A DNA stretch of 64,000 bases from positions 1 through 64,000 of the forward strand of contig JAGFZX010000013.1 of NCBI GenBank assembly GCA_017889585.1, written 5' to 3'. This DNA is from Bacillota bacterium. Its GTDB lineage: Bacteria > Bacillota > Negativicutes > DSM-13327. Shown here one piece after another: positions 33,457-43,194 of this stretch. The position numbers and the translations under genes were made by a program. Below the pieces are notes generated by a model. It did not search any database and was not told where the DNA came from. It saw only the letters and a list, made by a program, of their open reading frames with translations. How positions within the stretch are numbered: position 1 is the first letter of the stretch; each line of letters starts with the position of its first letter.

Positions 33457-34332
33457 ATGGAGTGGCAACAACTTGAATATTTTAAATACGTTGCCCAGAT
33501 ACAACATATTACCCGCGCCGCTGAAGGATTATCTATTTCTCAACCAGCTCTGAGCCGTTCTATCGCTAGACTAGAAGAGGAACTCGGTTTCCCTTTATTT
33601 GATCGCTGCGGAAAAGGTATTGTTCTCAATCGCTATGGGCAAATATTCCTACAGCATGTGAAACGAGCCATGGAGGAAATTATAGGCGGCAAACAAGTTA
33701 TTCAGGACCTTCTTCACCCAGACCACGGCAGTGTATCATTGTCCTTTTTGCACTCCCTGGGATCTAATTTTGTGCCAGGTTTACTCAGTAAATTTCTTTC
33801 AAATAACCCAAACATACAATTTAAGTTATATCAAAATGCTACTAATTTCCTTTTGGACCAATTAGCTGCTGGTGAAATTGATTTATGCCTCTGCTCTCCA
33901 GCAGCAACAAGCGAAAAAGTAGAATGGGAACCTCTCTTTACGGAAGAACTATTTGTCATTGTCCCAACAGAGCATCGCCTTGCTAAACGTAATTCCATTG
34001 AGCTTAATGAAATTAAAGGCGAGCCAGTTGTTACTTTTAAAAAAGATTATGGACTACGAATTTTAGCAGATCAACTGTTTAAGGAAGCAGGCTTATCTCC
34101 ATTTATAACCTTTGAGGGCGAAGAAATTCTCACCGTAGCTGGTCTTGTTGAAGCCAAACTCGGTGTTGCTTTGATACCACATGTATTCGGTTTAGATAAA
34201 ACCAATATTTCTTTTTTGTCTATTTCGAATCCCAAATGCCAACGTACAATTGGAATGGCCTGGACTAAAGAAAGATACCTATCTCCCGCCGCCCAAAAAT
34301 TTAAAAAATTCGTAATCCATTCCTTTCGTTAA
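33457..34332 (+). CDS. LysR-family transcriptional regulator
   Basis: A 291-residue LysR protein: N-terminal winged HTH 'LEYFKYVAQIQHITRAAEGLSISQPALSRSIARLEEELGFPLFDR' (about 5-50, shown in parts), followed by a type-2 periplasmic-binding-like effector domain. Similar in style to the YybE/CatR group. ATG 33457 follows AAAAGGTGG; GTG 33445 overlaps that site. Divergent from the MFS gene, which is its likely target. Confidence 0.93.
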   Translation: MEWQQLEYFKYVAQIQHITRAAEGLSISQPALSRSIARLEEELGFPLFDRCGKGIVLNRYGQIFLQHVKRAMEEIIGGKQVIQDLLHPDHGSVSLSFLHSLGSNFVPGLLSKFLSNNPNIQFKLYQNATNFLLDQLAAGEIDLCLCSPAATSEKVEWEPLFTEELFVIVPTEHRLAKRNSIELNEIKGEPVVTFKKDYGLRILADQLFKEAGLSPFITFEGEEILTVAGLVEAKLGVALIPHVFGLDKTNISFLSISNPKCQRTIGMAWTKERYLSPAAQKFKKFVIHSFR

Positions 34333-34382
34333 TTTTTTTGATTCTTTGATGCCAAATAACGGCGAATAATACTATTAAAACG

Positions 34383-34412
34383 AAAAGACTTGGCTTTTGG
34401 CTAAGTCTTTTT
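34383..34412 (+). terminator. Terminator of the LysR gene
   Basis: AAAAGACTT-GC / GC-AAGTCTTTTT with a short loop and a T-run. Confidence 0.7.
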
Positions 34413-34487
34413 GATATTTCATACGCCATAATTTAAATCCATTAGTTTGGGGTACAATATTAAGAAATAATGAAAAGGAGATTTATG

Positions 34488-34964
34488 ATGAAACTTATTG
34501 AGGCAGGCACTGAGGCTCCGAACTTCACTTTGATGGATAATCGAAATCAATATATCCGTTTGTCAGACTATAGAGGAAAAAAAGTACTCCTCTCCTGGCA
34601 TCCACTTGCCTGGACACCAGTATGTACCGATCAAATGAGAGCATTAGAAACTAATTGGCAAAGGTTTCAAATGCTTAATACGATTCCATTTGGACTCAGC
34701 ATTGATGCTCCGCCATGTAAAAAATCATGGGCAATGGCGCTTATTATTAATAATGTCAGTCTACTTTCTGACTTTTGGCTGCATGGAAAAGTTGCCCAGG
34801 ATTATGGACTTTTTCTGCAAGGAGATGGCTACTCGCAACGAGCAAATATTATAATCGATGAAAATGGAATAGTTATTTGGGTTAAAGTCTATCCCATGGA
34901 ACAATTGCCTGATATAAATGAGGTTCTAAACATCCTATCAAATCGCAACATGCAATCAAAGTAA
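34488..34964 (+). CDS. Peroxiredoxin (AhpC/TSA family)
   Basis: A 158-residue thioredoxin-fold protein: 'EAGTEAPNFTLMDNRNQYIRLSDYRGKKVLLSWHP', peroxidatic Cys in 'AWTPVCTDQM' (about residue 46) and a second Cys in 'SIDAPPCKKSW' (about residue 80), the spacing seen in atypical two-Cys or AhpE-like enzymes. It should reduce peroxides with a thiol donor. AAGGAG precedes ATG 34488 (ATG 34485 adjoins). Single gene; fits the other peroxide-defence genes in the window. Confidence 0.9.
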   Translation: MKLIEAGTEAPNFTLMDNRNQYIRLSDYRGKKVLLSWHPLAWTPVCTDQMRALETNWQRFQMLNTIPFGLSIDAPPCKKSWAMALIINNVSLLSDFWLHGKVAQDYGLFLQGDGYSQRANIIIDENGIVIWVKVYPMEQLPDINEVLNILSNRNMQSK

Positions 34965-34984
34965 CAGCTATAAAGCTCCCCGAA

Positions 34985-35890
34985 TTAGCGTCCTTCAAGC
35001 ACTTTAATAATATTCAAAAGCGTTCTATTTATAGGAGTCTCTACCCCATATTTTTCTCCCATTTCACAAACAGTAGCAGCAAACATATCTACTTCAGTTT
35101 TTCGGCCGCATTCAATATCTTCTAGCATTGAAGTCCGGCTGTCAGGATTTAGCGTATTTAATATTTCATACCACTTTTCAATATCTGCACCATTCAAATG
35201 AATTCCTGCTTTTTCCGATATCCTTACAACCTCCCACATTGCTGATTCCATAAGACTTTTTGCCTCATTTACAGTCTGGAATACACGATACCTTCCTCCT
35301 GTTACTGCTGAGCACTGATTAATACCAACATTCACCATAAACTTCCACCATATAGAGTGCATCATATTTTCTGGAATAGTAAACGGAATGCCTGCCCTTT
35401 CAAAAATTGCTTTGACTCCTTGTACCTTTTCGGAATACTCCAGATTTATCTTTTCGCCAAATGCCAAATTACCGTAACTGGTAAAATGAATATGGTTCCC
35501 CTCTCGATTGGCAGTAAGACCAAAAGATACAGCATAAAGGAGTTTATCCATGCCATATTCTTTGCCAATGATTTCTTCACTGGTAATGCCATTTAACAAG
35601 GGCAGAATTATGGTATTATTTCCAACATGATTTTTCATATCAATTACCGCTTGCGCCAATTGATATCCTTTAACAGCCACTACAATCAAATCTGCAGGTT
35701 CACATTTTTCCTGGGGCGACACATATGTAAAATCAAATCGTTTACCATTTATTAATACTCCTTCTTCCTGATACCGTTTCGCTCTTTCCCCGCCAGCAAT
35801 AACCTTCAGTCCATTTGGATTCATAAGATATAGCTTGCTGGCATAAGCGCACCCTAATGCTCCCAAACCAATAATAACGATATTTTTCAT
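34985..35890 (-). CDS. panE: 2-dehydropantoate 2-reductase (ketopantoate reductase family)
   Basis: A 301-residue protein: N-terminal Rossmann 'IVIIGLGALGCAYASKL', catalytic-region Lys in 'VAVKGYQLAQAV', 'LPLLNGITSEEIIG', and the C-terminal helical domain with 'WWKFMVNVGINQCSAVTGGRY', 'MLEDIECGRKTEVD' and 'VETPINRTLL'. These are the ApbA/PanE signatures; NADPH-dependent reduction of ketopantoate in pantothenate/CoA synthesis is the usual role, although paralogues with other substrates are common. ATG 35890 with GGCGG upstream is used. Confidence 0.87.
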   Translation of the reverse strand: MKNIVIIGLGALGCAYASKLYLMNPNGLKVIAGGERAKRYQEEGVLINGKRFDFTYVSPQEKCEPADLIVVAVKGYQLAQAVIDMKNHVGNNTIILPLLNGITSEEIIGKEYGMDKLLYAVSFGLTANREGNHIHFTSYGNLAFGEKINLEYSEKVQGVKAIFERAGIPFTIPENMMHSIWWKFMVNVGINQCSAVTGGRYRVFQTVNEAKSLMESAMWEVVRISEKAGIHLNGADIEKWYEILNTLNPDSRTSMLEDIECGRKTEVDMFAATVCEMGEKYGVETPINRTLLNIIKVLEGR

Positions 35891-35969
35891 AATAGTACCG
35901 CCTTTTATCAAATTTAATTATCACATCCCTGCTGTATAAGAAAGCGTGATAAATCACGCCTTTTCTACT

Positions 35970-36287
35970 CTACCTCAATTTGCCATGCACGGCCAACCAA
36001 ATACAGGTTATTTCCGTAGATGTCCACTCGACCCTATGCCTTTCATGGGCAGGAATAAACAGCCAATCACCTGCCCTCAATTCTTTACTCCGCCCGTCTT
36101 CCCAGCCAATTATCGCCTGCCCCTGCAGTAAAACCACCCATTCATCCCTATCTTGGTCATACCAAAAACCTGAAGGCGATACCTGTCCAGTAGAAATAAT
36201 CCGCTCAATTAAAACCCCTCGATCTGAAATAAGAGGTTCAATAAACTCCTCGCCTGGCAATGATTGAGGAACTTCAAATAGATTCAC
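35970..36287 (-). CDS. Cupin domain protein
   Basis: A 105-residue single-domain cupin: motif 1 region 'GFWYDQDRDEWVVLLQGQAII' (His replaced by D/E-rich positions, with E in 'DEWVVLLQG') and motif 2 'RAGDWLFIPAHERHRVEWTS' with the P-A-H-x-x-H pattern. Probably a small metal-binding or sugar/ligand protein, function unknown. GTG 36287 sits six bases after AAGGGGAG and is a better start than TTG 36311. Follows panE on the same strand, 79 bases apart. Confidence 0.82.
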   Translation of the reverse strand: MNLFEVPQSLPGEEFIEPLISDRGVLIERIISTGQVSPSGFWYDQDRDEWVVLLQGQAIIGWEDGRSKELRAGDWLFIPAHERHRVEWTSTEITCIWLAVHGKLR

Positions 36288-36857
36288 ATCATACTCCCCT
36301 TTTTTAAGCAACTCATTGCTGTTTTTATATTTTCCTCCAACAAATCATATTTACCTTGGGGTGGACTCCTACCATTTGAATATATACACTTCTTGTATTA
36401 GGGCTAATAACATTTACAAAAAAAGTCAATATTATTCTGTCTTAATAGATTATCTTTTAAAATAATTACATACTATACCTGCTAAATTCAGTTAACTTCA
36501 ATTGTTTGTAACCTAATAACATAGCAAGATATACCTCATACGAATAAAATCTATATTTAATTATACTACGAAATAAAAAGCGAGACTATATTTACATCTA
36601 GTCTCGTTTTTTATTTTTTTGAATTTTTTCCCAACAAATTTAGCAAATTGAGAGATTTTATTTTTATATAATGCTTTTCGTAAATATAATGACCAAGTAT
36701 AATAATATTAATGATACTATGCCCTTAATTCGACAATCCACAAAATAGGTAATATATGCCACTACTGTTATTTTTTCCGACAGCATTCTTCTGAAAATAA
36801 CGTCAAACCTCCGCCCAGCTAAAATTGTAAATTTATCACCAAAGTAAGGGGGATTAT
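36288..36857. other. Intergenic region upstream of the sigma-54 activator gene
   Basis: An AT-rich 570-bp spacer with no supported gene. It contains a strong bidirectional hairpin terminator (36576-36612) that belongs to no annotated gene, so a small untracked transcript on either strand is possible. Confidence 0.4.
36576..36612. terminator. Orphan bidirectional terminator
   Basis: CGAGACTA (36581-36588) pairs with TAGTCTCG (36599-36606), followed by TTTTTTATTTTTTT on the plus strand and CTTTTTATTT on the minus strand. Confidence 0.7.
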
Positions 36858-38783
36858 ATGCAGCCACGTATTTTATTTATTTCTAACTATCCTGAGCTTT
36901 CCCTACAAGCCCTCCAGCTTTCTAAAAAACTGGATGTTCCCATGCATATTAAAGAAGGCGGTCTGATGAAAGACGGCCACTTATATGCCAAAAGCCAAGA
37001 GGACAATTATGATGTATTTATCAGCCACGGTGCCTCCGCAGCAGCCATCAGCAATCTGATTCGTAAAAAACCCGTACTTTCCATACGAGTCACTGTAACT
37101 GACATCTTAAAAGCCTTTGAGGAAGCTGTTACCTTTAACAAACCTATTGTTCTAGTGTGCTATCGCAGTTCGGAACTAGATGAATTGGATAAATTCGGGA
37201 AATTACTCAAAAATATATCTTACAAAACCCTGTATTACTCTGATAAGAATGAATGTAAACAGCAAATAAATAAAGCCGTTAGTCTAACTGAGCATGTCTT
37301 AGTTTCTCTAGGTAGCTGCGTCAAGGAGATTGCTGATGAAAAAAACCTAAAATGCATAACCATCCGTTCTAATATTGAAAGCGTAAAGCAAACCATTATT
37401 GCGGCAAAGAACATTATTGAATTAAGCGATAATGAAAAATTCCGCGTTCAAAAACTACAAAGTATTATTGATTACTCCAGCGAAGGAATTGTATCTATTG
37501 ATCAAAACAAGCGCATTAATACTATCAATGCCGTAGCTACAGATATTTTAAATGTTAAAGGAACAAACCTTATTGGCAGCATAATTTACGATTCCCATGT
37601 TCCCTCTATTCTGTCCAATATGTACGCCGATGGCTCCTACATCAATAACGAACTGCTGCGTTTAGGAGACTCAGCCTTTCTCATAAACCGCATCCCCCTC
37701 ACACAAGGAGATGCACCAGCTGAAACCCTGATTGTCTTTCAAAACATTTCCGAGTTGCAGAAAAAAATGAGCAACGCCCGCAAGCAATTACATTTAAATG
37801 GATTAGTTGCCCAATATTCTTTTGACAATATTATCGGGCAAGGACAAACGATCAAAAAAATCAAAATGATGGCGTCAAAATTTGCTAAATCATCAGCAAC
37901 TATTTTAATAGAAGGAGAAACAGGTACTGGTAAGGAATTATTTGCCCAAAGCATTCATAATGCCAGCAACAGAAAAGATGGTCCCTTTGTCGCCGTAAAC
38001 TGTGCCACCCTTTCGGAAACGCTATTAGAAAGCGAACTGTTTGGGTATGAAGAAGGCGCCTTTACCGGTGCACGTAAAGGAGGTAAAATTGGCCTCTTAG
38101 AACTGGCACAACAAGGCACCATTTTCATGGATGAAATTGGTGAAATTTCGCCACAGTTGCAGAGTCGCTTGCTCCGCGCCCTCCAAGAAAAAGAAATCTT
38201 ACGTATCGGCGGCAATCGTATTATCAATGTAGATGTACGGTTTATTGCCGCCACTAATAAAAATTTATACCAACTTATGAAAGAGGGGAAATTCCGGGAG
38301 GATCTGTATTATCGCTTAAATATCTTAAATCTTTTCTTACCGGCACTCCGGGAACGTGGGGAAGACATTCCTCTATTGATTGATTTTTTTATAAATAAAC
38401 GCAATAAACAATTCAAAAATATTACTATCGACCGTGAAGGACTGAGATTATTACAACAATACGATTGGTTGGGAAACATTAGAGAATTACAGAATTTCCT
38501 GGAAAAAATGCTAGTACTGGCTGATTCCCCGAAAATTGAAGCTACTTTTATCCGCCAGCTATTACGCGACCATTGCGCTAGGCGGGACAAAACCCCAGTC
38601 ATAGGACAGACAGATACTATTACGATTCCTGTTGGCTCTCTTAAAAGTATGGAAACTGAAATATTCGAAGAATTATTACGTCGCTGTGACGGCAACCAAA
38701 ATTTAGTATCCAAGAAGCTTGGTATTAGCCGGACAACAATTTGGAGCCGTCTCAACGATGCTAAACTCCAAAAACCAATTTAA
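36858..38783 (+). CDS. Sigma-54-dependent transcriptional activator, PrpR/BkdR type
   Basis: A 641-residue enhancer-binding protein: N-terminal PrpR_N-like sensor (about 1-185), PAS domain (about 200-300), AAA+ domain with Walker A GETGTGKE, the sigma-54 contact loop GAFTGA (in '[12 protein letters not shown]'), Walker B '[11 protein letters not shown]' and arginine finger region '[10 protein letters not shown]', then a Fis-type HTH '[18 protein letters not shown]' at the C-terminus. It must act at -24/-12 promoters; two such sites are found upstream of the ptb operon and gdh in this window. Convergent with the ptb-vor operon, sharing terminators at 38795-38880. AAGGGGG precedes ATG 36858. 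Confidence 0.95.
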   Translation: MQPRILFISNYPELSLQALQLSKKLDVPMHIKEGGLMKDGHLYAKSQEDNYDVFISHGASAAAISNLIRKKPVLSIRVTVTDILKAFEEAVTFNKPIVLVCYRSSELDELDKFGKLLKNISYKTLYYSDKNECKQQINKAVSLTEHVLVSLGSCVKEIADEKNLKCITIRSNIESVKQTIIAAKNIIELSDNEKFRVQKLQSIIDYSSEGIVSIDQNKRINTINAVATDILNVKGTNLIGSIIYDSHVPSILSNMYADGSYINNELLRLGDSAFLINRIPLTQGDAPAETLIVFQNISELQKKMSNARKQLHLNGLVAQYSFDNIIGQGQTIKKIKMMASKFAKSSATILIEGETGTGKELFAQSIHNASNRKDGPFVAVNCATLSETLLESELFGYEEGAFTGARKGGKIGLLELAQQGTIFMDEIGEISPQLQSRLLRALQEKEILRIGGNRIINVDVRFIAATNKNLYQLMKEGKFREDLYYRLNILNLFLPALRERGEDIPLLIDFFINKRNKQFKNITIDREGLRLLQQYDWLGNIRELQNFLEKMLVLADSPKIEATFIRQLLRDHCARRDKTPVIGQTDTITIPVGSLKSMETEIFEELLRRCDGNQNLVSKKLGISRTTIWSRLNDAKLQKPI

Positions 38784-38794
38784 GCAAAAACTTG

Positions 38795-38880
38795 CATCAA
38801 ATGAGGTTTTAACCTCTGATGTTTAATGATCGGATAAACGTTAACAGACCTCCAATTGCGACTGCAATCGGAGGTCTGTT
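38795..38880. terminator. Paired terminators between sigma-54 activator and vor operon
   Basis: Two hairpins: CATCA...GAGGT-TTTA-ACCTC-TGATG (about 38796-38822), followed by TTTAATG on the plus strand; and AACAGACCTCC-ATTGC / GCAAT-GGAGGTCTGTT (38843-38880), which stops either strand. Confidence 0.7.
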
Positions 38881-38902
38881 ACTATAGAGAGTTTGCGTAA
38901 AA

Positions 38903-39127
38903 TTACATCTCGTTAACTGTAATGGCAAAATCAGGGCACACCATAAAGCACCGTAAACAACCAACACATTTTTCCCGATGTGCTGCCGTCATGTAGCGAT
39001 ATCCCTGGGAATTTAATTCTTGAGCATTTTCAAACACTTTAACACCACATACTTCCTTACAATACCCACAGCCCTTACAGGCATTATGTTCTACAATTAC
39101 ATCAAAGGTTTTCTTTGTCGTAGCCAT
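38903..39127 (-). CDS. 2-oxoacid:ferredoxin oxidoreductase delta subunit (2[4Fe-4S] ferredoxin)
   Basis: A 74-residue ferredoxin-like protein with two cluster motifs: C-KGC-GYC-KEVC (about residues 17-27) and C-VGC-LRC-FMVCPD (about 54-66). It is the electron-transfer subunit of the four-part oxidoreductase encoded with the three genes upstream, accepting electrons from the TPP site and passing them to free ferredoxin. Last gene of the ptb-buk-transporter-vor operon. Confidence 0.92.
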   Translation of the reverse strand: MATTKKTFDVIVEHNACKGCGYCKEVCGVKVFENAQELNSQGYRYMTAAHREKCVGCLRCFMVCPDFAITVNEM

Positions 39128-39136
39128 ACTATCATT

Positions 39137-39667
39137 TCACCTTCCGTTCTCTACCAATTTTGCACCCTTATATAATGCTTCCATATTTTTTACTGCCACT
39201 TGCTCGCCGAAATTTCTTTTAAAAAATTTCTCAATACTTTCTAGTTTGACTGCCGGAAACAATTTCAGCATAGCTCCAAGGGCCAGTAAATTAGCCATCC
39301 GTTCATTTCCATCTTTCATAGCCAGCTCAGCAAAGGGGTAACCATACCAACCTTCCTTATCTTCAAGAGACAGTACACCACTGTCATATACCAGAGGCGC
39401 TGTTTGCCCTGGTTTAGAATAACTCCGGATCGCACTTTCGCTCAAAGCCAGAATAGCATCAGGCGTTATTACCTGTTGATAGGTAATTTCATCACTATCA
39501 ATTACGATTTCAGAGGAGCTTAGCCCCCCACGTTGGGCAATACCGTAGGTCTGCGTCTGCACGACGTTACGGTTTTCCACAATAGCAGCTTCACCTAGTG
39601 TTTTTCCTAGAAACACAAGGCCTTGCCCGCCGGAACCAGCCAAAATCAGTTCATATCGCTGTTTCAT
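39137..39667 (-). CDS. 2-oxoacid:ferredoxin oxidoreductase gamma subunit
   Basis: A 176-residue gamma subunit: 'YELILAGSGGQGLVFLGKTLGEAA', 'QTQTYGIAQRGGLSSSEIVI', 'PDAILALSESAI' and 'RMANLLALGAMLKLFP', all hallmarks of the POR/KOR/VOR gamma family (G-x-G-G-Q-G at the start, Y-G-x-x-x-R-G-G). ATG 39667, preceded by GGAGGG, is chosen; the open frame extends upstream into the beta-subunit gene. Supplies the CoA-binding/domain-III part of the enzyme. Confidence 0.92.
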   Translation of the reverse strand: MKQRYELILAGSGGQGLVFLGKTLGEAAIVENRNVVQTQTYGIAQRGGLSSSEIVIDSDEITYQQVITPDAILALSESAIRSYSKPGQTAPLVYDSGVLSLEDKEGWYGYPFAELAMKDGNERMANLLALGAMLKLFPAVKLESIEKFFKRNFGEQVAVKNMEALYKGAKLVENGR

Positions 39668-39680
39668 CTTTTTCCCTCCA

Positions 39681-40499
39681 TTAGCCTTGCAGTTTTTTTT
39701 GAATTTCACTATACCGAGTCCCAAAATCCGGTACATTTCTGTCAGTGATTTTACCAACAGCAAAATAGCCTTCTCGTTCCTCTTCAGCCAACCCTTTGTA
39801 CTTACTAACTGGAATGGATTTTTCTTTCAACCACTTCAGCATATCAACTGGCTGCTTCATTTTATTGTTAGGACCAAACAACGTAGTACAAGGCCCGATT
39901 GCTTCCACCAAGGAAAATCCTTTTTTACTCAAAGCTTCCTTCATGTAATTTTTCAGTGCTAACCCATTAAATACCGTTTCCCTTGCTACGTAATTAGCAC
40001 CAGCGGCGTCGACCAAAGCGCAAATATCAAAATCTTTTTCTGGATTTCCATATTTAGATGTACTCGTTCGGCTGTTCGCTGGCGTAGTAGCAGAATACTG
40101 TCCACCAGTCATACCATAATTTAGATTATTGACCAAAATTGCTGTTATATCCATATTACGGCGAGCCGAGTGAATTAAGTGATTACCGCCAATCGTCGCA
40201 CCATCACCGTCCCCCATTAGCACTACCACATGCAAATCAGGGTTGGCGGCTTTTACCCCTGTGGCATAGGACAATGCCCGCCCATGGGTGGTATGCAAAG
40301 CATTCGTGGCAATATAATCATCAGCCTTCCCCCAACATCCAATTCCTGTGACAACTACCACCTTATTGTGTTCATATTCCAATTCTTCAAAGGCACGTAA
40401 TAATGCTCCTAAAACAATGCCGTGCCCGCAGCCCGAACACCACATTAGCGGCAAGGCTTCCTTTTTTAGATACGCTAAACCAGTTGCATGAGCCATCAT
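39681..40499 (-). CDS. 2-oxoacid:ferredoxin oxidoreductase beta subunit (TPP-binding)
   Basis: A 272-residue TPP enzyme subunit: 'LMWCSGCGHGIVLGALLRAF', 'GIGCWGKADDYI', the TPP/Mg motif 'VVLMGDGDGATIGGNHLIHSARRN...ILVNNLNYGMTGGQYSATTP'. In this family the substrate (2-oxoisovalerate, 2-oxoglutarate or pyruvate) cannot be read from these motifs; ptb and buk in the operon favour branched-chain 2-oxoacids (inference). ATG 40499 overlaps the alpha-subunit stop by four bases (ATGA). Confidence 0.92.
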   Translation of the reverse strand: MMAHATGLAYLKKEALPLMWCSGCGHGIVLGALLRAFEELEYEHNKVVVVTGIGCWGKADDYIATNALHTTHGRALSYATGVKAANPDLHVVVLMGDGDGATIGGNHLIHSARRNMDITAILVNNLNYGMTGGQYSATTPANSRTSTSKYGNPEKDFDICALVDAAGANYVARETVFNGLALKNYMKEALSKKGFSLVEAIGPCTTLFGPNNKMKQPVDMLKWLKEKSIPVSKYKGLAEEEREGYFAVGKITDRNVPDFGTRYSEIQKKLQG

Positions 40500-41641
40500 T
40501 CATTCCTCCCTAATGATTTAACACAATCTACAATGTCCTGTGGAGTAATAATCGTACCATTAAACCGATTTAGACGAATCAGTTCACTGGAGTCTGGCAA
40601 TAATTTAGCCACTTCCCCAGCCAGTTGACCACTATAATTCATCTCCGCTACAATAACTTTTCCCACGCCCTTGGCCGCTGCAATGACTTCCTTATCAGGA
40701 AACGGCCAAATGGTAATAAGCTGAAGTACGCCTGCTTTAATCCCAGCGGCACGCAATTCCTGAACCGCCGCCCGAGCTGACCTGGTCACAGCTCCCGCTG
40801 CGATAATCAATACTTCACAATCTGCGGTATCATAATTCTTAGTCAGTACAATTTCATCCCGGTTCATTTCTAATTTTTGGTGAAGCTGTTGGATACGGTT
40901 GGTACAGTTTTCTGGATCATTGTTGCTGTAACCATCTTCTCCATGCATGGAACTGGTAACATGAAAAATATGCTCTCCGCCGTAACTGGCCAAGGGGGCT
41001 ATTTTACCTGTTGCAAAGGTAAAAGGCTTATAGTCCTCAGGCTTACAAACAGGTTTTTCTCGGTCTATTACCTCAAGTTCCCCAGGCTTTGGAACCACAA
41101 CATTTTCTCGCATGTGTCCTACAATTTCATCTGGAGCCATTATGACTGGCACCCGGAATTTCTCCGAAAGATTAAAAGCCTTGACGGTCAATTCAAAACA
41201 TTCCTTAACAGATGAGGGCATCAGCGCAATCGTCGTTTGATCACCGTGCCGCCCCCAACGTAGTTGCATAATATCTGACTGAGAAGGTTTAGTAGCTAGC
41301 CCAGTACTCGGCCCTGACCTCTGCACATTGACTACCACTGTAGGCACTTCCGCGATCACGGCTAACCCTAGATTTTCTTGCATCAAGGAAAAACCAGGAC
41401 CACTGGTAGCCGTAAAGGATTTTTTTCCAGACAGGGAAGCACCAATAATGGCAGCCATACTGGCAATTTCATCCTCCATTTGCATATAGACCCCACCTAA
41501 CTTCGGCAGTCGCTCTGAACTCACCTGAGCAACTTCGGAAGAGGGAGTGATAGGATATCCTGCAAAAAAACGAGCTCCGGCGTAAAAGGCGCCTTCGGCA
41601 ATTGCTTCATTACCTTGCATTAACTTAGCTGAAGTTTCCAA
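40496..41641 (-). CDS. vorB: 2-oxoacid:ferredoxin oxidoreductase alpha subunit (VorB type)
   Basis: About 381 residues: 'LMQGNEAIAEGAFYAGARFFAGYPITPSSEVAQ' near the N-terminus (the G-Y-P-I-T-P-S signature of the alpha subunit), 'MEDEIASMAAIIGASLSGKKSFTATSGPGFSLM', 'STGLATKPSQSDIMQLRWGRHGD' and 'GAVTRSARAAVQEL' with 'YSGQLAGEVAKLL' at the end. 3-methyl-2-oxobutanoate dehydrogenase (VOR) is the closest family. TTG 41641, eight bases after AAAGGGG, is preferred to ATG 41659, which has no ribosome site. Confidence 0.9.
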   Translation of the reverse strand: METSAKLMQGNEAIAEGAFYAGARFFAGYPITPSSEVAQVSSERLPKLGGVYMQMEDEIASMAAIIGASLSGKKSFTATSGPGFSLMQENLGLAVIAEVPTVVVNVQRSGPSTGLATKPSQSDIMQLRWGRHGDQTTIALMPSSVKECFELTVKAFNLSEKFRVPVIMAPDEIVGHMRENVVVPKPGELEVIDREKPVCKPEDYKPFTFATGKIAPLASYGGEHIFHVTSSMHGEDGYSNNDPENCTNRIQQLHQKLEMNRDEIVLTKNYDTADCEVLIIAAGAVTRSARAAVQELRAAGIKAGVLQLITIWPFPDKEVIAAAKGVGKVIVAEMNYSGQLAGEVAKLLPDSSELIRLNRFNGTIITPQDIVDCVKSLGRNE

Positions 41642-41689
41642 AATTAAAACCCCTTTCATATTTATTTTTTAAAAAATTATCGCTGTTAG

Positions 41690-43114
41690 CTATTTTATCA
41701 AACCAATTAGCTGCCAATAGGGAACCATTGCTAACATGGCGATCATACCGACTACCCAATAGACACTGGATAAAATAGCAGTTTGTCTCCGTGAAATCAT
41801 ATCACCACCCGTAGCATAATAGCCGCACAGGAAGATTGAACTCATATACGGAATAAAAAATACGCTTGCCATGGTAAAAGTAAGAAAAACTACAATCCAG
41901 GGATGTATCCCATAATTTCCTACAATAGGAGCCAATACCAAAACAATCAACGCACAGGCTGATGTAAAAGATACGACAAAAAAACGCAACAAGGAAATAA
42001 TAACAACAATACAAAAGACAAATAGATACGGATCTCCAATAATAGCAGCAATATACGGGGCCATTACTTTTCCAAGCCATAGGTCAATTTTCGTAAACTG
42101 CATAACCGCGGCCATATTGAGAATACTGCCAACATAATACACAGCTGCCCAATCAATTTTTTTGTTGAAGTCATCCCGGTTCATTACTTTTAAAGCCACT
42201 AGGAGCGTCATGGCAAAGAGGGCAACGCAAGCTGCAGGTAGCTTATGGATTGGTTCGGTCATCCACAATGTCAAGGTTGTTGCCAAAATCATCAATGTAA
42301 TTTTCTCATCATAACTCATAGGACCAAGTTCTTTAAGTCGATCAGCCCCATATGATCTTGGTAATACGCTCTTATCTTTAGGCGTAAATAACAATTTCAG
42401 AGACAGGGCATAGCCAGTAATAACCATGATTCCCCAAGGCCACGCCCAGTGTAGCCAATCCATCCAAGTAACGTTTTGATATTCCGGCGGACACATTCTC
42501 ACTAATACATAAGCGGAAATAGAAGAACTCATAAAGATTAAACCACTGCAAGTACAGCCTATGAACATGGCTCCAAACAAAGCGGCCATCCCACTACTTT
42601 GCTTCTCATATTGAAGATTTTCACCGATCCCCAATGCAATGGGTGCAGCCAAGGCTGCTTTCGCATTTATACTGGGAATTAACGGCGAAATAACCGTTCC
42701 CGATATCAACAAACCAATGACCTGTCCCATAAAGGTCGGCGACATTATTTTAAGCACCCATAGTGAAATGCGCTTTAACAGTCCGCATTTGTTAGCAGCT
42801 ACACCTAGCCCAAAGGCTCCAACAATCATCCACCAACCTTGATCCGAAAACATGTTAAAGGCGGTTTTAAAAGGGATCTCTGCCCCCATCACAAACAACA
42901 GACACATCATGAAACCAGTGACAAATTCCGGTATTGTTTCGGTGACCAAAAAACCTATAGACCAAGCCAGAATTCCTAAAACTCGTGTGGCCTGTACTGT
43001 CAACCCTTGAGGCGGACTCATGAAGAAGATACCGATGGCACTTATTGCTACTAAAACAGCAACTACTCTTTTTATTTGTTGTATACGACTTACTGATCTT
43101 GATTCTCCTGTCAT
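41690..43114 (-). CDS. DASS/SLC13-family anion:Na+ symporter
   Basis: A 474-residue membrane protein with about 11-12 TM segments, 'GILAWSIGFLVTETIPEFVTGFMMCLLFVMG', 'WWMIVGAFGLGVAANKCGLLKRISLW', the SNT-like 'SPLIPSINAKAALAAPIALGIGE' and 'FIPYMSSIFLCGYYATGGDMISRRQ'. These match the CitT/DASS family of di- and tricarboxylate carriers. Located inside the ptb-buk-vor operon, it may import the 2-oxo- or dicarboxylic acid metabolised there, or export an acid product (inference). AGGAGG precedes ATG 43114. Confidence 0.87.
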   Translation of the reverse strand: MTGESRSVSRIQQIKRVVAVLVAISAIGIFFMSPPQGLTVQATRVLGILAWSIGFLVTETIPEFVTGFMMCLLFVMGAEIPFKTAFNMFSDQGWWMIVGAFGLGVAANKCGLLKRISLWVLKIMSPTFMGQVIGLLISGTVISPLIPSINAKAALAAPIALGIGENLQYEKQSSGMAALFGAMFIGCTCSGLIFMSSSISAYVLVRMCPPEYQNVTWMDWLHWAWPWGIMVITGYALSLKLLFTPKDKSVLPRSYGADRLKELGPMSYDEKITLMILATTLTLWMTEPIHKLPAACVALFAMTLLVALKVMNRDDFNKKIDWAAVYYVGSILNMAAVMQFTKIDLWLGKVMAPYIAAIIGDPYLFVFCIVVIISLLRFFVVSFTSACALIVLVLAPIVGNYGIHPWIVVFLTFTMASVFFIPYMSSIFLCGYYATGGDMISRRQTAILSSVYWVVGMIAMLAMVPYWQLIGLIK

Positions 43115-43194
43115 TTAAAATACCTCCTGTCTCTACTCCTGAGGTATTAAATTACCATAATTATCAAAATTGTTTTCTTCTGTTTACTGCAAAG

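Noticed and set aside
37739-38755. Minus-strand frames antisense to the sigma-54 activator
   Set aside because: Shadows of a gene with intact catalytic motifs.
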